From NCBI GenBank assembly GCA_023426365.1, contig JAFAAW010000129.1, positions 1 through 28,590 on the forward strand: a stretch of DNA of 28,590 nt. Direction: 5' to 3'. Every line of letters starts with the position of its first letter. Position 1 is the stretch's first letter. This DNA is from Pseudomonadota bacterium (GTDB taxonomy: Bacteria; Pseudomonadota; Alphaproteobacteria; Rhodospirillales; Magnetospirillaceae). The notes beneath the pieces are model-generated. The model saw only the letters and a list, made by a program, of their open reading frames with translations. It was not told the DNA's origin and did no database searches. Below, piece after piece: positions 19,738 through 27,877 of this stretch. A program made the translations under genes and the position numbers.

Positions 19738-20781
19738 CTAGCCCCGCCAGCTCTTCACCCGCTCGGCCAGCCGCGCCACGTTCTCCGGCGGGGTCGGCGG
19801 GATGATGCCGTGGCCCAGGTTGAAGATGAACGGCCCCTTGCCCAGCGTTTTCAAGATGCGGTCGATGCCGGCATCCATCGCCTCGCCGCCGGCCACCACC
19901 AGAATGGGGTCCAGGTTGCCCTGCACCGTGCAGTGGGGCTGCAGCTTTTCCGCCGCCCAGTCCAGCGGCACCGAGGAATCCAGGCTGACGCCGTCCACGC
20001 CGGTTTCGCGCACATAAGCCTCGTACAGCATGCCGGCGCCGCGCGGGAAGCCGATCACCGGAATGCCCGGGCGCTCGCTCTTGATGCGCTCCACCAGCTT
20101 GCGGGCCGGCTCGATCACCCATTTGCGGAACTCGGTTTCCGGCAGCGCGCCGGCCCAGGTGTCGAAAATCTGGATGGCTTCGGCGCCGTTGTCGATCTGG
20201 CGGACCAGATATTGGCCGGTGGCCTCGATCAGCAGCTCCATCAGGCGGGCGAACAGCGCCGGATCGCCCCACATCATGCGCTTGGCGTTGCTGAAATCCT
20301 TGGAGCCGCCGCCCTCGATCATGTAGGTCGCCACGGTCCACGGCGCGCCGGCGAACCCGATCAGCGCGGTTTCGGCCGGAATGGCGCTCGAAAGACCCTT
20401 CACCGTGGCGTAGACCGGCGCGAGATGGTCGTGCAGGCCCGAGAGGTCGAGACCACTCAGATCCTCTGCCGAGCGAATCGGCGTGAGGACCGGACCTTCG
20501 CCCTCGCGGAAGCTCACACGCTGCCGCAACGCGTCGGGAACCACCAGAATGTCGGAAAACAGGATGGCGGCATCGAAGCCGTAGCGCCGCAGCGGCTGCA
20601 ACGTCACTTCGACCGCCAGCTCCGGATTGTAGCACAGGTCTAGGAAACTGCCGGCCCGGGTACGCGTTTCGCGGTATTCGGGCAGGTAGCGGCCAGCCTG
20701 GCGCATCAGCCAGAACGGCGGCGGGGTCAGGGTTTCGCCTGCGAGGGCCTGGAGGAATCGCTTGGCTTTCTTAGAGCTCAC
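19738..20781 (-). CDS. hemE: Uroporphyrinogen decarboxylase HemE
   Basis: A 347-residue cytoplasmic enzyme converting uroporphyrinogen III to coproporphyrinogen III. The signature PPFWLMRQAGRYLPEYR (residues 21-37, with Arg27 and Arg31) and the catalytic-region LFSDILVVPDALRQRV (Asp77) are present, as is the C-terminal FNLGHGIIPPTPPENV. The start is GTG at 20781. hemE beside the origin is the hallmark of alphaproteobacterial chromosomes. Confidence 0.98.
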   Translation of the reverse strand: MSSKKAKRFLQALAGETLTPPPFWLMRQAGRYLPEYRETRTRAGSFLDLCYNPELAVEVTLQPLRRYGFDAAILFSDILVVPDALRQRVSFREGEGPVLTPIRSAEDLSGLDLSGLHDHLAPVYATVKGLSSAIPAETALIGFAGAPWTVATYMIEGGGSKDFSNAKRMMWGDPALFARLMELLIEATGQYLVRQIDNGAEAIQIFDTWAGALPETEFRKWVIEPARKLVERIKSERPGIPVIGFPRGAGMLYEAYVRETGVDGVSLDSSVPLDWAAEKLQPHCTVQGNLDPILVVAGGEAMDAGIDRILKTLGKGPFIFNLGHGIIPPTPPENVARLAERVKSWRG

Positions 20782-20812
20782 GGCCGTGCCTTTCCGGGTT
20801 ATCCGGCCCTAG

Positions 20813-20843
20813 GTCATACAAGGTTTGTTTCTAAGAAGAAAGG
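20813..20843. other. Possible DNA-unwinding element of oriC
   Basis: This short segment (including TTTGTTTCTAAGAAGAAA) is the most AT-rich part of the interval and lies between hemE and the first good DnaA box. It is the natural candidate for initial strand opening, although it is short. Confidence 0.45.
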
Positions 20844-20863
20844 TGGCTGAGGTTGTGGGTGCC

Positions 20864-20872
20864 TGTGGACAA
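20864..20872 (-). promoter_or_regulatory. DnaA box (one mismatch)
   Basis: TGTGGACAA is the complement of TTGTCCACA, one base from the consensus TTATCCACA. It is part of the oriC cluster. Confidence 0.75.
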
Positions 20873-20941
20873 CGGGGATTGGACTCGTTGCACAAACAAT
20901 CCACAGGACTATCCCGACGGCGCCCGGCCGTGCCGCCGCCC

Positions 20942-20950
20942 TGTGGACAA
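20942..20950 (-). promoter_or_regulatory. DnaA box (one mismatch)
   Basis: A second TGTGGACAA, same orientation as the box at 20864 and 78 bp from it, immediately followed by a degenerate copy TGTGGAGCG at 20954. Confidence 0.75.
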
Positions 20951-21157
20951 CTTGTGGAGCGAGACGGCCGTCCTTTGGACTCCCTTGGCGAAAGAGGTAT
21001 TCCGAAAGAGGTGGAAGCTGGGGAAAGCGGATGCCGTGGCCCACGATTCACGCTATTGTCGGCGACCCGGCGAGTCTTCATCCCCATCCGGGTCGAAAGG
21101 CGGATGAAGGCCCCCCGAGCGGGTGTACATTTTTGGCCCGCCGCCCGGACCCCCGGG

Positions 21158-21166
21158 TTATCCACA
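21158..21166 (+). promoter_or_regulatory. DnaA box (perfect consensus)
   Basis: TTATCCACA is an exact consensus DnaA box, 25 bp upstream of the PPDK-regulator start codon; a weaker GTGTCCACA follows at 21177. DnaA bound here could also affect that gene's expression. Confidence 0.9.
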
Positions 21167-21190
21167 CGATTCCATGGTGTCCACAGGCTC

Positions 21191-22018
21191 ATGCGCAGCT
21201 TTCATCTCCATCTGGTGTCCGACGCCACCGGCGAGACCGTCACTTCCGTCACCCGCGCCTGCATGGTGCAGTTCGAGGGCGTGCAGGCCATCCAGCACAA
21301 TTGGTGGCTGGTGCGCAGCCAGGGCCAGGTCGAGCGGGTGATCGCCGGCATCGAGGAACATCCCGGCATCGTGCTGTTCACGCTGGTGGATACGGCGGTG
21401 CGCGGCATCCTCGAGGAAGCCTGCCGGCGCATGCATGTGCCGTGCATTCCGGTGCTCGACCCGGTGCTGGGCGCGCTGGCCGGCTATCTGGGGGCCGAAA
21501 TGAATGCCCAGCCCGGCCGCCAGTACCAGTTGGACGCTGAATATTTCGCCCGCATCGACGCCATGCAGTTCACCCTGAACCATGACGACGGCCAATTGCT
21601 GGACGACATCGAGGACGCCGACATCGTGGTGATCGGCGTGTCGCGCACCTCCAAGACGCCGACCTGCATGTACCTGGCCAATCGCGGCTATAAATGCGCC
21701 AATTATCCCCTGGTGCCCGGCGTGCCGCTGCCCGCGCAGCTTGACGGCCTGCGCCGGCCGCTGGTGGTGGGCCTGACCAAGGACCCGAAAAGCCTGTCCG
21801 ACATCCGCCGCGCGCGCCTGCGCTTCCTCAATCACGACGAGGAATCCGACTACGCCCAGTTCGAGAAGGTGCGCGAGGAGGTGGCCTCGGCGCGCCGCCT
21901 GTTCTCGCGCCATGGCTGGCCGGTGGTGGACGTGACCCGTCGGTCGATCGAGGAGGCGTCGGCCACCATCATCCAATTGCACGGCCAGCACATGGCCAAG
22001 CTGGAGGGCCGAAAATGA
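21191..22018 (+). CDS. Pyruvate, phosphate dikinase regulatory protein (PDRP, DUF299)
   Basis: A 275-residue bifunctional kinase/pyrophosphorylase that inactivates PPDK by ADP-dependent threonine phosphorylation and reactivates it by phosphorolysis. Signatures are FHLHLVSDATGETVTSVTRA at residues 4-23, the P-loop-like GVSRTSKTPTCMYLA (149-163) and NYPLVPGVPLP. The same family may instead regulate PEP synthetase in other bacteria, so the target is not certain. ATG at 21191 is chosen over far-upstream starts that would run through oriC. The stop overlaps the maf start by 4 nt. Confidence 0.95.
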   Translation: MRSFHLHLVSDATGETVTSVTRACMVQFEGVQAIQHNWWLVRSQGQVERVIAGIEEHPGIVLFTLVDTAVRGILEEACRRMHVPCIPVLDPVLGALAGYLGAEMNAQPGRQYQLDAEYFARIDAMQFTLNHDDGQLLDDIEDADIVVIGVSRTSKTPTCMYLANRGYKCANYPLVPGVPLPAQLDGLRRPLVVGLTKDPKSLSDIRRARLRFLNHDEESDYAQFEKVREEVASARRLFSRHGWPVVDVTRRSIEEASATIIQLHGQHMAKLEGRK

Positions 22019-22605
22019 TCGTCCTCGCCTCCGGCTCGGCCACCCGGGCAGCCATGCTGGCCCATGCGGGCGTCGCCTTCGCGGTCGATACCGCCCCGGT
22101 GGACGAGGCCTCGGTCAAGGCCGCCATGCGGGCGGAAACCGACAACCCCGCCCGCGTCGCCGAGGTGCTGGCCGAGCTGAAGGCCACCCGCGTCTCGGCC
22201 CGCCACCCGGGCGCCATCGTCATCGGCGCCGACCAGATGCTCGATTGCGAGCGCGACTGGTTCGACAAGCCCGAGGACCGCGCCGCCGCGCGCCGGCAAT
22301 TGGCGGGCTTGCGCGGCAAGACCCATCGCCTGGTGTCGGCGGTGGTGGCGGTGCGCGACGGCCAACGCCTGTGGCACCACACCGACACCGCCCGGCTGAC
22401 CATGCGCCGCTTCACCGACGCCTTTCTGGACCGCTACCTGGAGATGGCGGGCGACGACGTGCTGGCCTCGGTCGGCGCCTATCAGTTGGAAGGGCTGGGC
22501 GCGCAGTTGTTCATGGCGGTGGAGGGCGACCATTTCACCATCCTGGGCCTGCCGCTGCTGCCCCTGTTGGATTTCCTGCGCGAGAACGGAGAGCTGATTC
22601 CATGA
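22015..22605 (+). CDS. maf: Maf-family nucleotide pyrophosphatase
   Basis: A 196-residue Maf protein that hydrolyses non-canonical or modified nucleoside triphosphates to monophosphates. Motifs are ASGSATRAAML near residues 5-15, GADQMLDC near 72-79 and KPEDRAAARRQLAGLRGKTH. The sequence is closer to the YceF-like subgroup (m7GTP-type) than to the dTTP/UTP subgroup, but that is a soft call. Overlaps of 4 nt at both ends place it in one translationally coupled operon with its neighbours. Confidence 0.93.
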   Translation: MIVLASGSATRAAMLAHAGVAFAVDTAPVDEASVKAAMRAETDNPARVAEVLAELKATRVSARHPGAIVIGADQMLDCERDWFDKPEDRAAARRQLAGLRGKTHRLVSAVVAVRDGQRLWHHTDTARLTMRRFTDAFLDRYLEMAGDDVLASVGAYQLEGLGAQLFMAVEGDHFTILGLPLLPLLDFLRENGELIP

Positions 22606-23438
22606 TCGTTTCCGGCAAGGCCAAGCTGGCCGGCGTCATCGGCTGGCCGGTGGGCCATTCGCGGTCCCCCCGCCTGCACGGCTATTGGCTGGACAAGCTG
22701 GGCATCGACGGCGCCTATGTGCCGCTGGCGGTCAGGCCCGAGGATTTCGCCCAGGTGCTGCGCGCCCTGCCGCGCATGGGCTTTCGCGGCGCCAACGTCA
22801 CCGTGCCGCACAAGGAGCAGGCGCTGGCGCTGGTGGACCACGTCGAGCCGCTGGCCCGCCGCATCGGCGCGGTCAACACCCTGGTGGTGCGCGAAGACGG
22901 CACCATCGAGGGCCGCAATACCGACGCCTTCGGCTTTCTGGAAAACCTGCGCCACGGCGCCCCCCACTGGCGCGCGGCGGCCGGGCCGGCGGTGGTGCTG
23001 GGCGCGGGGGGCGCTGCGCGTGCGGTATGCGCGGCGCTGGTGGATGCCGGCGTGCCGGAAATCCGCCTGATCAACCGCTCCGCTGCGCGCGCCGAACAGG
23101 TGGCGGCCGATCTGGGCGGCCGCTTCGCCGTGCTGGGCTGGGACCGGCTGGAGGGGGCGCTGGAAGGCGCCGCCCTGCTGGTCAACACCACCTCGTTGGG
23201 CATGACCGGCCAGCCGCCGCTGGACATCGACCTGTCGCCGCTGCCCCTCCATGCGGTGGTCAACGACATCGTCTATGCGCCGCTGATGACCGACCTGCTG
23301 GTGGCGGCCGCGGCGCGCGGCAACAAGGTGGTGGACGGCCTGGGCATGCTGCTGTGGCAGGCGGCGCCGGGCTTCGAGGCGTGGTTCGGCCAGCGCCCCG
23401 AGGTGACGCCGGCGCTGCGGGATTTCGTGCTGGGCTGA
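22602..23438 (+). CDS. aroE: Shikimate dehydrogenase (NADP+) AroE
   Basis: A 278-residue enzyme reducing 3-dehydroshikimate to shikimate in aromatic amino acid synthesis. The substrate-binding GHSRSPRLH is at residues 18-26, catalytic Lys71 lies in NVTVPHKE and Asp108 in GRNTDAFG; the NADP-binding GAGGAARA follows. ATG at 22602 overlaps the maf stop by 4 nt (ATGA). coaE begins 1 nt after the stop. Confidence 0.97.
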   Translation: MIVSGKAKLAGVIGWPVGHSRSPRLHGYWLDKLGIDGAYVPLAVRPEDFAQVLRALPRMGFRGANVTVPHKEQALALVDHVEPLARRIGAVNTLVVREDGTIEGRNTDAFGFLENLRHGAPHWRAAAGPAVVLGAGGAARAVCAALVDAGVPEIRLINRSAARAEQVAADLGGRFAVLGWDRLEGALEGAALLVNTTSLGMTGQPPLDIDLSPLPLHAVVNDIVYAPLMTDLLVAAAARGNKVVDGLGMLLWQAAPGFEAWFGQRPEVTPALRDFVLG

Positions 23439-23439
23439 G

Positions 23440-24027
23440 ATGAGGATTCTCGGCCTCACCGGCTCCATCGGCATGGGCAAAAGCACCGCCGCCGCCATGC
23501 TGCGGCGGCTGGGCGTGCCGGTGCACGACGCCGACGCCACCGTGCACCGGCTGATGGCGCGCGGCGGCCGGGCGGTGGCGGCCATCGAGCGGGCCTTTCC
23601 CGGCGTGGTCGAGAACGGTGCGGTCAATCGCCAGGAATTGGGCCGCCGGGTGTTCGGCCAGCCGGCGGAATTGCGCCGGCTCGAAGCCATCCTCCACCCG
23701 CTGGTGCGCGCGGCCGAGACCGAGTTCCTTAAGCGCCAGCGGCGGCGCGGCACCCGGCTGGTGGTGCTGGACATTCCGCTGTTGTTCGAGACCGGCGGCC
23801 AGCGGCGCTGCGACCGGGTGGCGGTGGTGTCGTGCCCGGCCTTCCTGCAGGCCCAGCGCGTGCTGCGCCGGCCCGGCATGACCCCTGGAAAGCTGGCGGC
23901 GATCCGTGCCCAGCAGATGCCCGACCACCAAAAGCGCCGCCGCGCCGACTTCGTCCTGCCCACGGGGGCGGGCCGGCTTCCGGTCTTGCGCGCGCTCCGG
24001 CGGATCGTCACACTGATGCGCGCCTAG
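23440..24027 (+). CDS. coaE: Dephospho-CoA kinase CoaE
   Basis: A 195-residue P-loop kinase making coenzyme A from dephospho-CoA and ATP, the last step of the pathway. The Walker A GSIGMGKST is at residues 8-16; DADATVHRLM and the IPLLFETGGQRRCDRVAVVS block match the family. It starts one base after the aroE stop with little Shine-Dalgarno signal, so translation probably depends on coupling. Confidence 0.96.
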   Translation: MRILGLTGSIGMGKSTAAAMLRRLGVPVHDADATVHRLMARGGRAVAAIERAFPGVVENGAVNRQELGRRVFGQPAELRRLEAILHPLVRAAETEFLKRQRRRGTRLVVLDIPLLFETGGQRRCDRVAVVSCPAFLQAQRVLRRPGMTPGKLAAIRAQQMPDHQKRRRADFVLPTGAGRLPVLRALRRIVTLMRA

Positions 24028-24061
24028 GCGCCCCCCGCTCTATCTGGTCCTGAAAGCAGCC

Positions 24062-24763
24062 ATGCGCGAAATCGTCCTCGATACGGAAACCACCGGCTTC
24101 GACCCGCTGCAGGGCGACCGCATCGTGGAAATCGGCTGTGTGGAACTGATCAACCACCTGCCGAGCGGCAAGGTCTATCACCAATACATCAACCCTGAAC
24201 GCCACATGCCCGAGGAAGCGTTCAAGGTTCATGGCCTGTCCGACCAATTCCTGTCCGACAAGCCGGTCTTTGCCGAGATCGTCGCCGATTTCCGCAAGTT
24301 CATCGGCGACGACCCGCTGGTGATCCACAACGCCGAATTCGACATGAAGTTCATCAATGCCGAATTTGCCCGCCTGGGCTTTCCCGCCCTGCCCATGAGC
24401 CGCGCCATCGACACGGTGGTGATGGCGCGCAAGAAGTTCCCCGGCTCGCCCGCCAATCTGGACGCGCTGTGCCGCCGCTTCGAGATCGACAATTCGAACC
24501 GCACCTTCCACGGCGCGCTGCTGGACTCGGAACTGCTGGCCGAGGTCTACCTGCAACTGATCGGCGGCCGTCAGCCGGGCTTCGAGCTGGGATTGGCGTC
24601 GGGCAGGGCCGCCGCCCAGGTGCGGGTGGTGCGCGAACGCCGCGACCCCCGCCCCCATGCCGCCAGTCCCGAGGAACTGGAGGCGCACGCCGCCTTCGTC
24701 GCCAAGCTCAAGAAGGCGATCTGGCTGCGCGAGCCTGAGACCGACGAGATCAAGGCCGGCTGA
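24062..24763 (+). CDS. dnaQ: DNA polymerase III epsilon subunit (3'-5' exonuclease) DnaQ
   Basis: A 233-residue DEDDh exonuclease, the proofreading subunit of the replicative polymerase. Exo I is LDTETTGFDP with Asp7 and Glu9, Exo II is HNAEFDMKFIN with Asp94, and Exo III is HGALLDSELLAEVY with His150 and Asp155. The C-terminal extension beyond about residue 190 would carry the polymerase-alpha and clamp contacts. It is the last gene of the oriC-proximal rightward operon and is followed by a strong terminator. Confidence 0.96.
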   Translation: MREIVLDTETTGFDPLQGDRIVEIGCVELINHLPSGKVYHQYINPERHMPEEAFKVHGLSDQFLSDKPVFAEIVADFRKFIGDDPLVIHNAEFDMKFINAEFARLGFPALPMSRAIDTVVMARKKFPGSPANLDALCRRFEIDNSNRTFHGALLDSELLAEVYLQLIGGRQPGFELGLASGRAAAQVRVVRERRDPRPHAASPEELEAHAAFVAKLKKAIWLREPETDEIKAG

Positions 24764-24771
24764 CGGCAACA

Positions 24772-24808
24772 AAAAGGGCGGGACCCCCAACGGGTGTCCC
24801 GCCCTTTT
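24772..24808. terminator. Bidirectional terminator between dnaQ and secB
   Basis: AAAAGGGCGGGAC (24772-24784) pairs with GTCCCGCCCTTTT (24796-24808) around an 11-nt loop. Runs of A and T on the two sides allow it to work for both convergent genes. Confidence 0.92.
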
Positions 24809-24830
24809 CCCGTCTTGCGGCTGGCGCGCT

Positions 24831-25301
24831 TTACGCGTTGCCGGCCGGCTGGGCGTTGGCCGCTTCCATGCGGGCGCGGAACAACTGCACGAAGTCGATC
24901 GGCTGGATCATCAGCGGCGGGAAGCCGCCGTCGCGGGTCATGTCGGCGATGATGGTGCGCGCGAACGGGAACAGGAGGCGCGGGCACTCGATCAGCAGCA
25001 TGGCCTGCACGTGTTCGGGCGCCACGTTGACGGTGAAGATGCCGCCATAGACCAGCTCGACGATGAACACCGGGCGGTTGTCGTCCAGGCGCGCCTCGAT
25101 CTTCAGATGCAGCGAGACCTCGTAGGTGTTCTCGTGCAGCTGCTGGGCGTTGATGTCCACGTGGATCGGGATATTGGGGTTCTGGCCCTGCATTTCGGCG
25201 AAGATCGCCGGGGCGCCCGGAACCTCGAAGGACAGGTCCTTGACGTATTGGCCGTTGACCACCAGCGGCGGCAGGGATTCGGATTGGTTGGTGTCGCTCA
25301 T
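24831..25301 (-). CDS. secB: Protein-export chaperone SecB
   Basis: A 156-residue tetrameric cytoplasmic chaperone that keeps precursor proteins unfolded and delivers them to SecA. Family signatures are QYVKDLSFEVPGAPAIF near residues 18-34, VSLHLKIEAR and CPRLLFPFARTIIADMTRDG. ATG at 25301 is chosen because AAGGAAA precedes it and the family N-terminus starts here; the frame is open to 25361. It lies 71 bp downstream of fxsA on the same strand. Confidence 0.97.
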   Translation of the reverse strand: MSDTNQSESLPPLVVNGQYVKDLSFEVPGAPAIFAEMQGQNPNIPIHVDINAQQLHENTYEVSLHLKIEARLDDNRPVFIVELVYGGIFTVNVAPEHVQAMLLIECPRLLFPFARTIIADMTRDGGFPPLMIQPIDFVQLFRARMEAANAQPAGNA

Positions 25302-25372
25302 GTCTCGCGTTTCCTTGTTCGGGCGCTGTGGATGGCTAGCACGGATCGCGGGCGCACACAACCGACCGCCCG

Positions 25373-25834
25373 TCAGCCCTGCTTATCGCCGTCGATCACC
25401 CGGTATTCCGTCTCGATGACGCGCGGGCCGGCCGGCGGGCCGCCCGGGCGACCCTGCCCATGGGCCTGGGCGTGGCCCGCCCGCACCAGCCGGGCGGCCA
25501 CGGCCAGCTTGATCAGCGCGCGCACCGGGGGCAGCAGCAGCAGGATGGCGACGATGTCGCTGAAAAAGCCGGGCAGCACCAGCAGCGCCCCGGCCAGCGC
25601 CAGGCACAGGCCGTCGAAGGCTTCCGCCACCGGCACCTCGCCGCGGTCAAACTGGCTGCGCGCCCGCATCAGCAGGTCGAAGCCCTGGCGCCGCACCAGC
25701 GCCAGGCCGACCATGCCGGCACCGATGGCGGCGACGATGGTGGGCAGCAAACCGATCCATTGCGCCGATTTGATGAACAGGGCGATCTCGACCACCGGCA
25801 GGGCGATCACCGCCACCAGAACCATCCATGCCAT
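25373..25834 (-). CDS. FxsA-family membrane protein
   Basis: A 153-residue integral membrane protein with several hydrophobic helices: about residues 3-20, 26-46 and 75-100. The signature LPVVEIALFIKSAQWIGLLPT near residues 12-32 and GALLVLPGFFSDIVAILLLL near 82-101 identify FxsA/YtzA-type proteins, named for effects on phage F exclusion; the molecular role is unknown. The C-terminal tail is Gly/Pro-rich. It is divergent from the TimA gene. Confidence 0.92.
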   Translation of the reverse strand: MAWMVLVAVIALPVVEIALFIKSAQWIGLLPTIVAAIGAGMVGLALVRRQGFDLLMRARSQFDRGEVPVAEAFDGLCLALAGALLVLPGFFSDIVAILLLLPPVRALIKLAVAARLVRAGHAQAHGQGRPGGPPAGPRVIETEYRVIDGDKQG

Positions 25835-25943
25835 GCTTGCTCTTTGCCTATCCTGGGCTTATCTGTTGGAATGGTAACGCGAAACGGCCGGTTTGGCTTG
25901 TGCCACGTCGGCCACGGTGCGCCACTTCCCGAAAAGTAGGTCC

Positions 25944-26633
25944 ATGAACGGCGATTTCCATTTCCTCGACATCGTCTTTTTCGCCGTGGTCGCGGCCTTT
26001 CTGGTGCTGCGACTGCGGAGCGTGCTGGGCAAGCGCACCGGCACCGAACGCCCGCCCGCCCAATGGGGCCAGGGCGAGGCCCGGCGCCAGCCGCCGGCCG
26101 AGAGCGCGGACAACGTGGTCGATCTGGCCACCGCCCGCCGCCCGGCGGCCGAGCCGCTGCCGGCCGGCCCGCTGGGCGAAGGGGTGGCCGCCATCCGCGC
26201 CGCCGATCCCGATTTCCGCCTCGACACCTTCCTTTCGGGTGCCCGCATGGCATTCGAGATGGTCGTCCAGGCCTATGCCGACGGCGATCTCAAGACCTTG
26301 CGGCCGCTGCTGGCCGACAGCGTCTACGGGCCGTTCGCCGGCGCCATCGAGGCGCGCGGCCGCAACGGCGAGACCCTGGTCAGCGAGCTGATGGGCATTC
26401 GCACGGTCGAGGCCACCGAGGCCCGGCTGAACGGCACCGTGGCCGAGGTCACCGTGCGTTTCGTGTCGGAACAGGTCAACGCGCTCAAGGACGAGGAAGG
26501 CCGCATCCTCGAGGGCGATCCCACCCGCGTCATCGACGTGGTGGATGTGTGGACCTTCCACCGCGACACCCGTTCGCCCGATCCCAACTGGCAACTGGCC
26601 GCCACCCGCGCCGCCGAGGATTCCGGAGCCTGA
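25944..26633 (+). CDS. Tim44/TimA-family membrane protein
   Basis: A 229-residue protein homologous to the C-terminal domain of the mitochondrial import motor factor Tim44. It has an N-terminal membrane anchor near residues 9-23 (DIVFFAVVAAFLVLRLRSVL), a Pro/Ala-rich linker, then the Tim44-like domain from about 80, including FLSGARMAFEMVVQAYADGD and LKTLRPLLADSVY. Alphaproteobacterial TimA is an inner membrane protein. ATG at 25944 is chosen at the membrane anchor. It is followed 11 nt later by mltA, probably in one operon. Confidence 0.93.
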   Translation: MNGDFHFLDIVFFAVVAAFLVLRLRSVLGKRTGTERPPAQWGQGEARRQPPAESADNVVDLATARRPAAEPLPAGPLGEGVAAIRAADPDFRLDTFLSGARMAFEMVVQAYADGDLKTLRPLLADSVYGPFAGAIEARGRNGETLVSELMGIRTVEATEARLNGTVAEVTVRFVSEQVNALKDEEGRILEGDPTRVIDVVDVWTFHRDTRSPDPNWQLAATRAAEDSGA

Positions 26634-26644
26634 TTCCGCCCGCC

Positions 26645-27835
26645 ATGCGCCGCCTGTCTCCCCTGCTGCTGCTGCTGCTGGCGCTGGCCGGCTGTGCCGA
26701 AGCCCCGGTGCGCCAGCCCGCGCCCTGGCCCACCACCGCGCCGTCCGCTCCCGCCGGCCCCGACCGGATGGACCTGCGGCCGGCCAGTTTCAGCGACATT
26801 CCCGGCTGGCTCGAGGACACCCCCGGCGCCGTGCTGCCGGCCATGCTGCGGTCCTGCGACCGGATGTCCAAGCTGCCGCCGGACAGGAGCGTGGGCGCCG
26901 ACGGCTCGGGCGGCACCGTTGCCGACTGGCATACCCCCTGCGCGGCGGCGCGCCGGCTGTCGGTCAACGACCACGATACGGCGCGGGCCTTCTTCGAATC
27001 ATGGTTCACGCCCTTCCTGGCCACCAACAACGGCAAGACGGACGGCCTGTTCACCGGCTATTTCGAGCCTGAACTGGCGGGATCGCGCACGCGCACCGCG
27101 CGCTACAGCGTGCCGCTGCTGGGCAAGCCGCGCGACATGGTGGTGCGCAACGACGCCAATGGCGAAGTCCAGGTCGGCCGCATGGTGGCCGGCCGCTTCG
27201 AGGCCTATCCCACCCGCGCCGAGATTGAGGCCGGCGCGCTGGGTCCGGTGGGCGTGCCGGTGGCCTGGGTGGCCGATCCGGTGGACGCCCACATCCTGCA
27301 CATCCAGGGTTCGGGGCGCATCCGGCTGGACGACGGCAGCGTGCTGCGGCTGGCGGTGGCCGGCACCAACGGCCACAAATTCGTCGGCATCGGCAAGATC
27401 CTGCGCGACCGCGGCCTGGTCGAGGATTCCTCCATGCCGGGGGTGCGCGCCTGGCTCAAGGCCAATCCCGAACAGGCCCGCGTGCTGATGGCGCTCAATC
27501 CGCGCTATGTGTTCTATCGCCCCATCGGCGGCGAGGGGCCGATCGGCGCCGAGGGCGTCGTGCTGACCCCCGAACGCTCCATGGCGGTCGATCCCAAATT
27601 CGTGCCGCTGGGCGTGCCGCTGTTCCTGGATACTGTGGAGCCGTCGGGCAAGCCGCTGCGCCGGCTGGTCATGGCCCAGGACGTCGGGTCCGCCATCAAG
27701 GGCGTGGTGCGCGGCGACTTCTTCTGGGGGCCGGGCGAGGCGGCGTTCGAAAAGGCCGGCCGCATGAAAAGCCCCGGCCGCTACTGGCTGCTGCTGCCCA
27801 AAAGCCGCTCGCCGCGACTGGCCAGCCTGGACTAG
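26645..27835 (+). CDS. mltA: Membrane-bound lytic murein transglycosylase A (MltA), lipoprotein
   Basis: A 396-residue peptidoglycan transglycosylase cleaving the MurNAc-GlcNAc bond with 1,6-anhydroMurNAc formation. It has a lipoprotein signal peptide with lipobox LAGC and lipidated Cys17. MltA features are FTGYFEPELAGSRTRTARYS, HILHIQGSGRIRLDDGS, and the C-terminal 3D domain DVGSAIKGVVRGDFFWGPG, whose aspartates are catalytic. It should be attached to the outer membrane. ATG at 26645 is chosen because the signal peptide starts there. Confidence 0.95.
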   Translation: MRRLSPLLLLLLALAGCAEAPVRQPAPWPTTAPSAPAGPDRMDLRPASFSDIPGWLEDTPGAVLPAMLRSCDRMSKLPPDRSVGADGSGGTVADWHTPCAAARRLSVNDHDTARAFFESWFTPFLATNNGKTDGLFTGYFEPELAGSRTRTARYSVPLLGKPRDMVVRNDANGEVQVGRMVAGRFEAYPTRAEIEAGALGPVGVPVAWVADPVDAHILHIQGSGRIRLDDGSVLRLAVAGTNGHKFVGIGKILRDRGLVEDSSMPGVRAWLKANPEQARVLMALNPRYVFYRPIGGEGPIGAEGVVLTPERSMAVDPKFVPLGVPLFLDTVEPSGKPLRRLVMAQDVGSAIKGVVRGDFFWGPGEAAFEKAGRMKSPGRYWLLLPKSRSPRLASLD

Positions 27836-27877
27836 GGTCGGGGCCGGCCGTATGGTAGCCGCCATGCGGAGGGATCG

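Larger units (their letters stand above)
20782..21190. other. oriC: Probable chromosomal replication origin oriC
   Basis: This 409-bp gene-free region lies between hemE and the PPDK-regulator gene, the position of oriC in Rickettsia and related alphaproteobacteria (hemE-RP001 interval). It contains a perfect DnaA box at 21158-21166, one-mismatch boxes at 20864-20872 and 20942-20950, and weaker ones at 20897-20905 and 21177-21185. The stretch 20813-20843 near hemE is AT-richer than its surroundings and may be the unwinding element. Five GANTC sites and an 8-bp inverted repeat (21076-21083/21102-21109) are also present. Genes on both sides point outward. Confidence 0.88.

Noticed and set aside
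20799..20807. TTATCCGGC next to hemE as a DnaA box
   Set aside because: Only the first six bases match the consensus; the CCACA core essential for DnaA binding is absent.
20825..21190. N-terminal extension of the PPDK-regulator frame through the origin
   Set aside because: The family N-terminus begins at 21191; the upstream codons are unlike coding sequence and overlap the DnaA boxes.
25327..25335. TGTGGATGG upstream of secB as a DnaA box
   Set aside because: Two mismatches, isolated and not clustered; likely chance.
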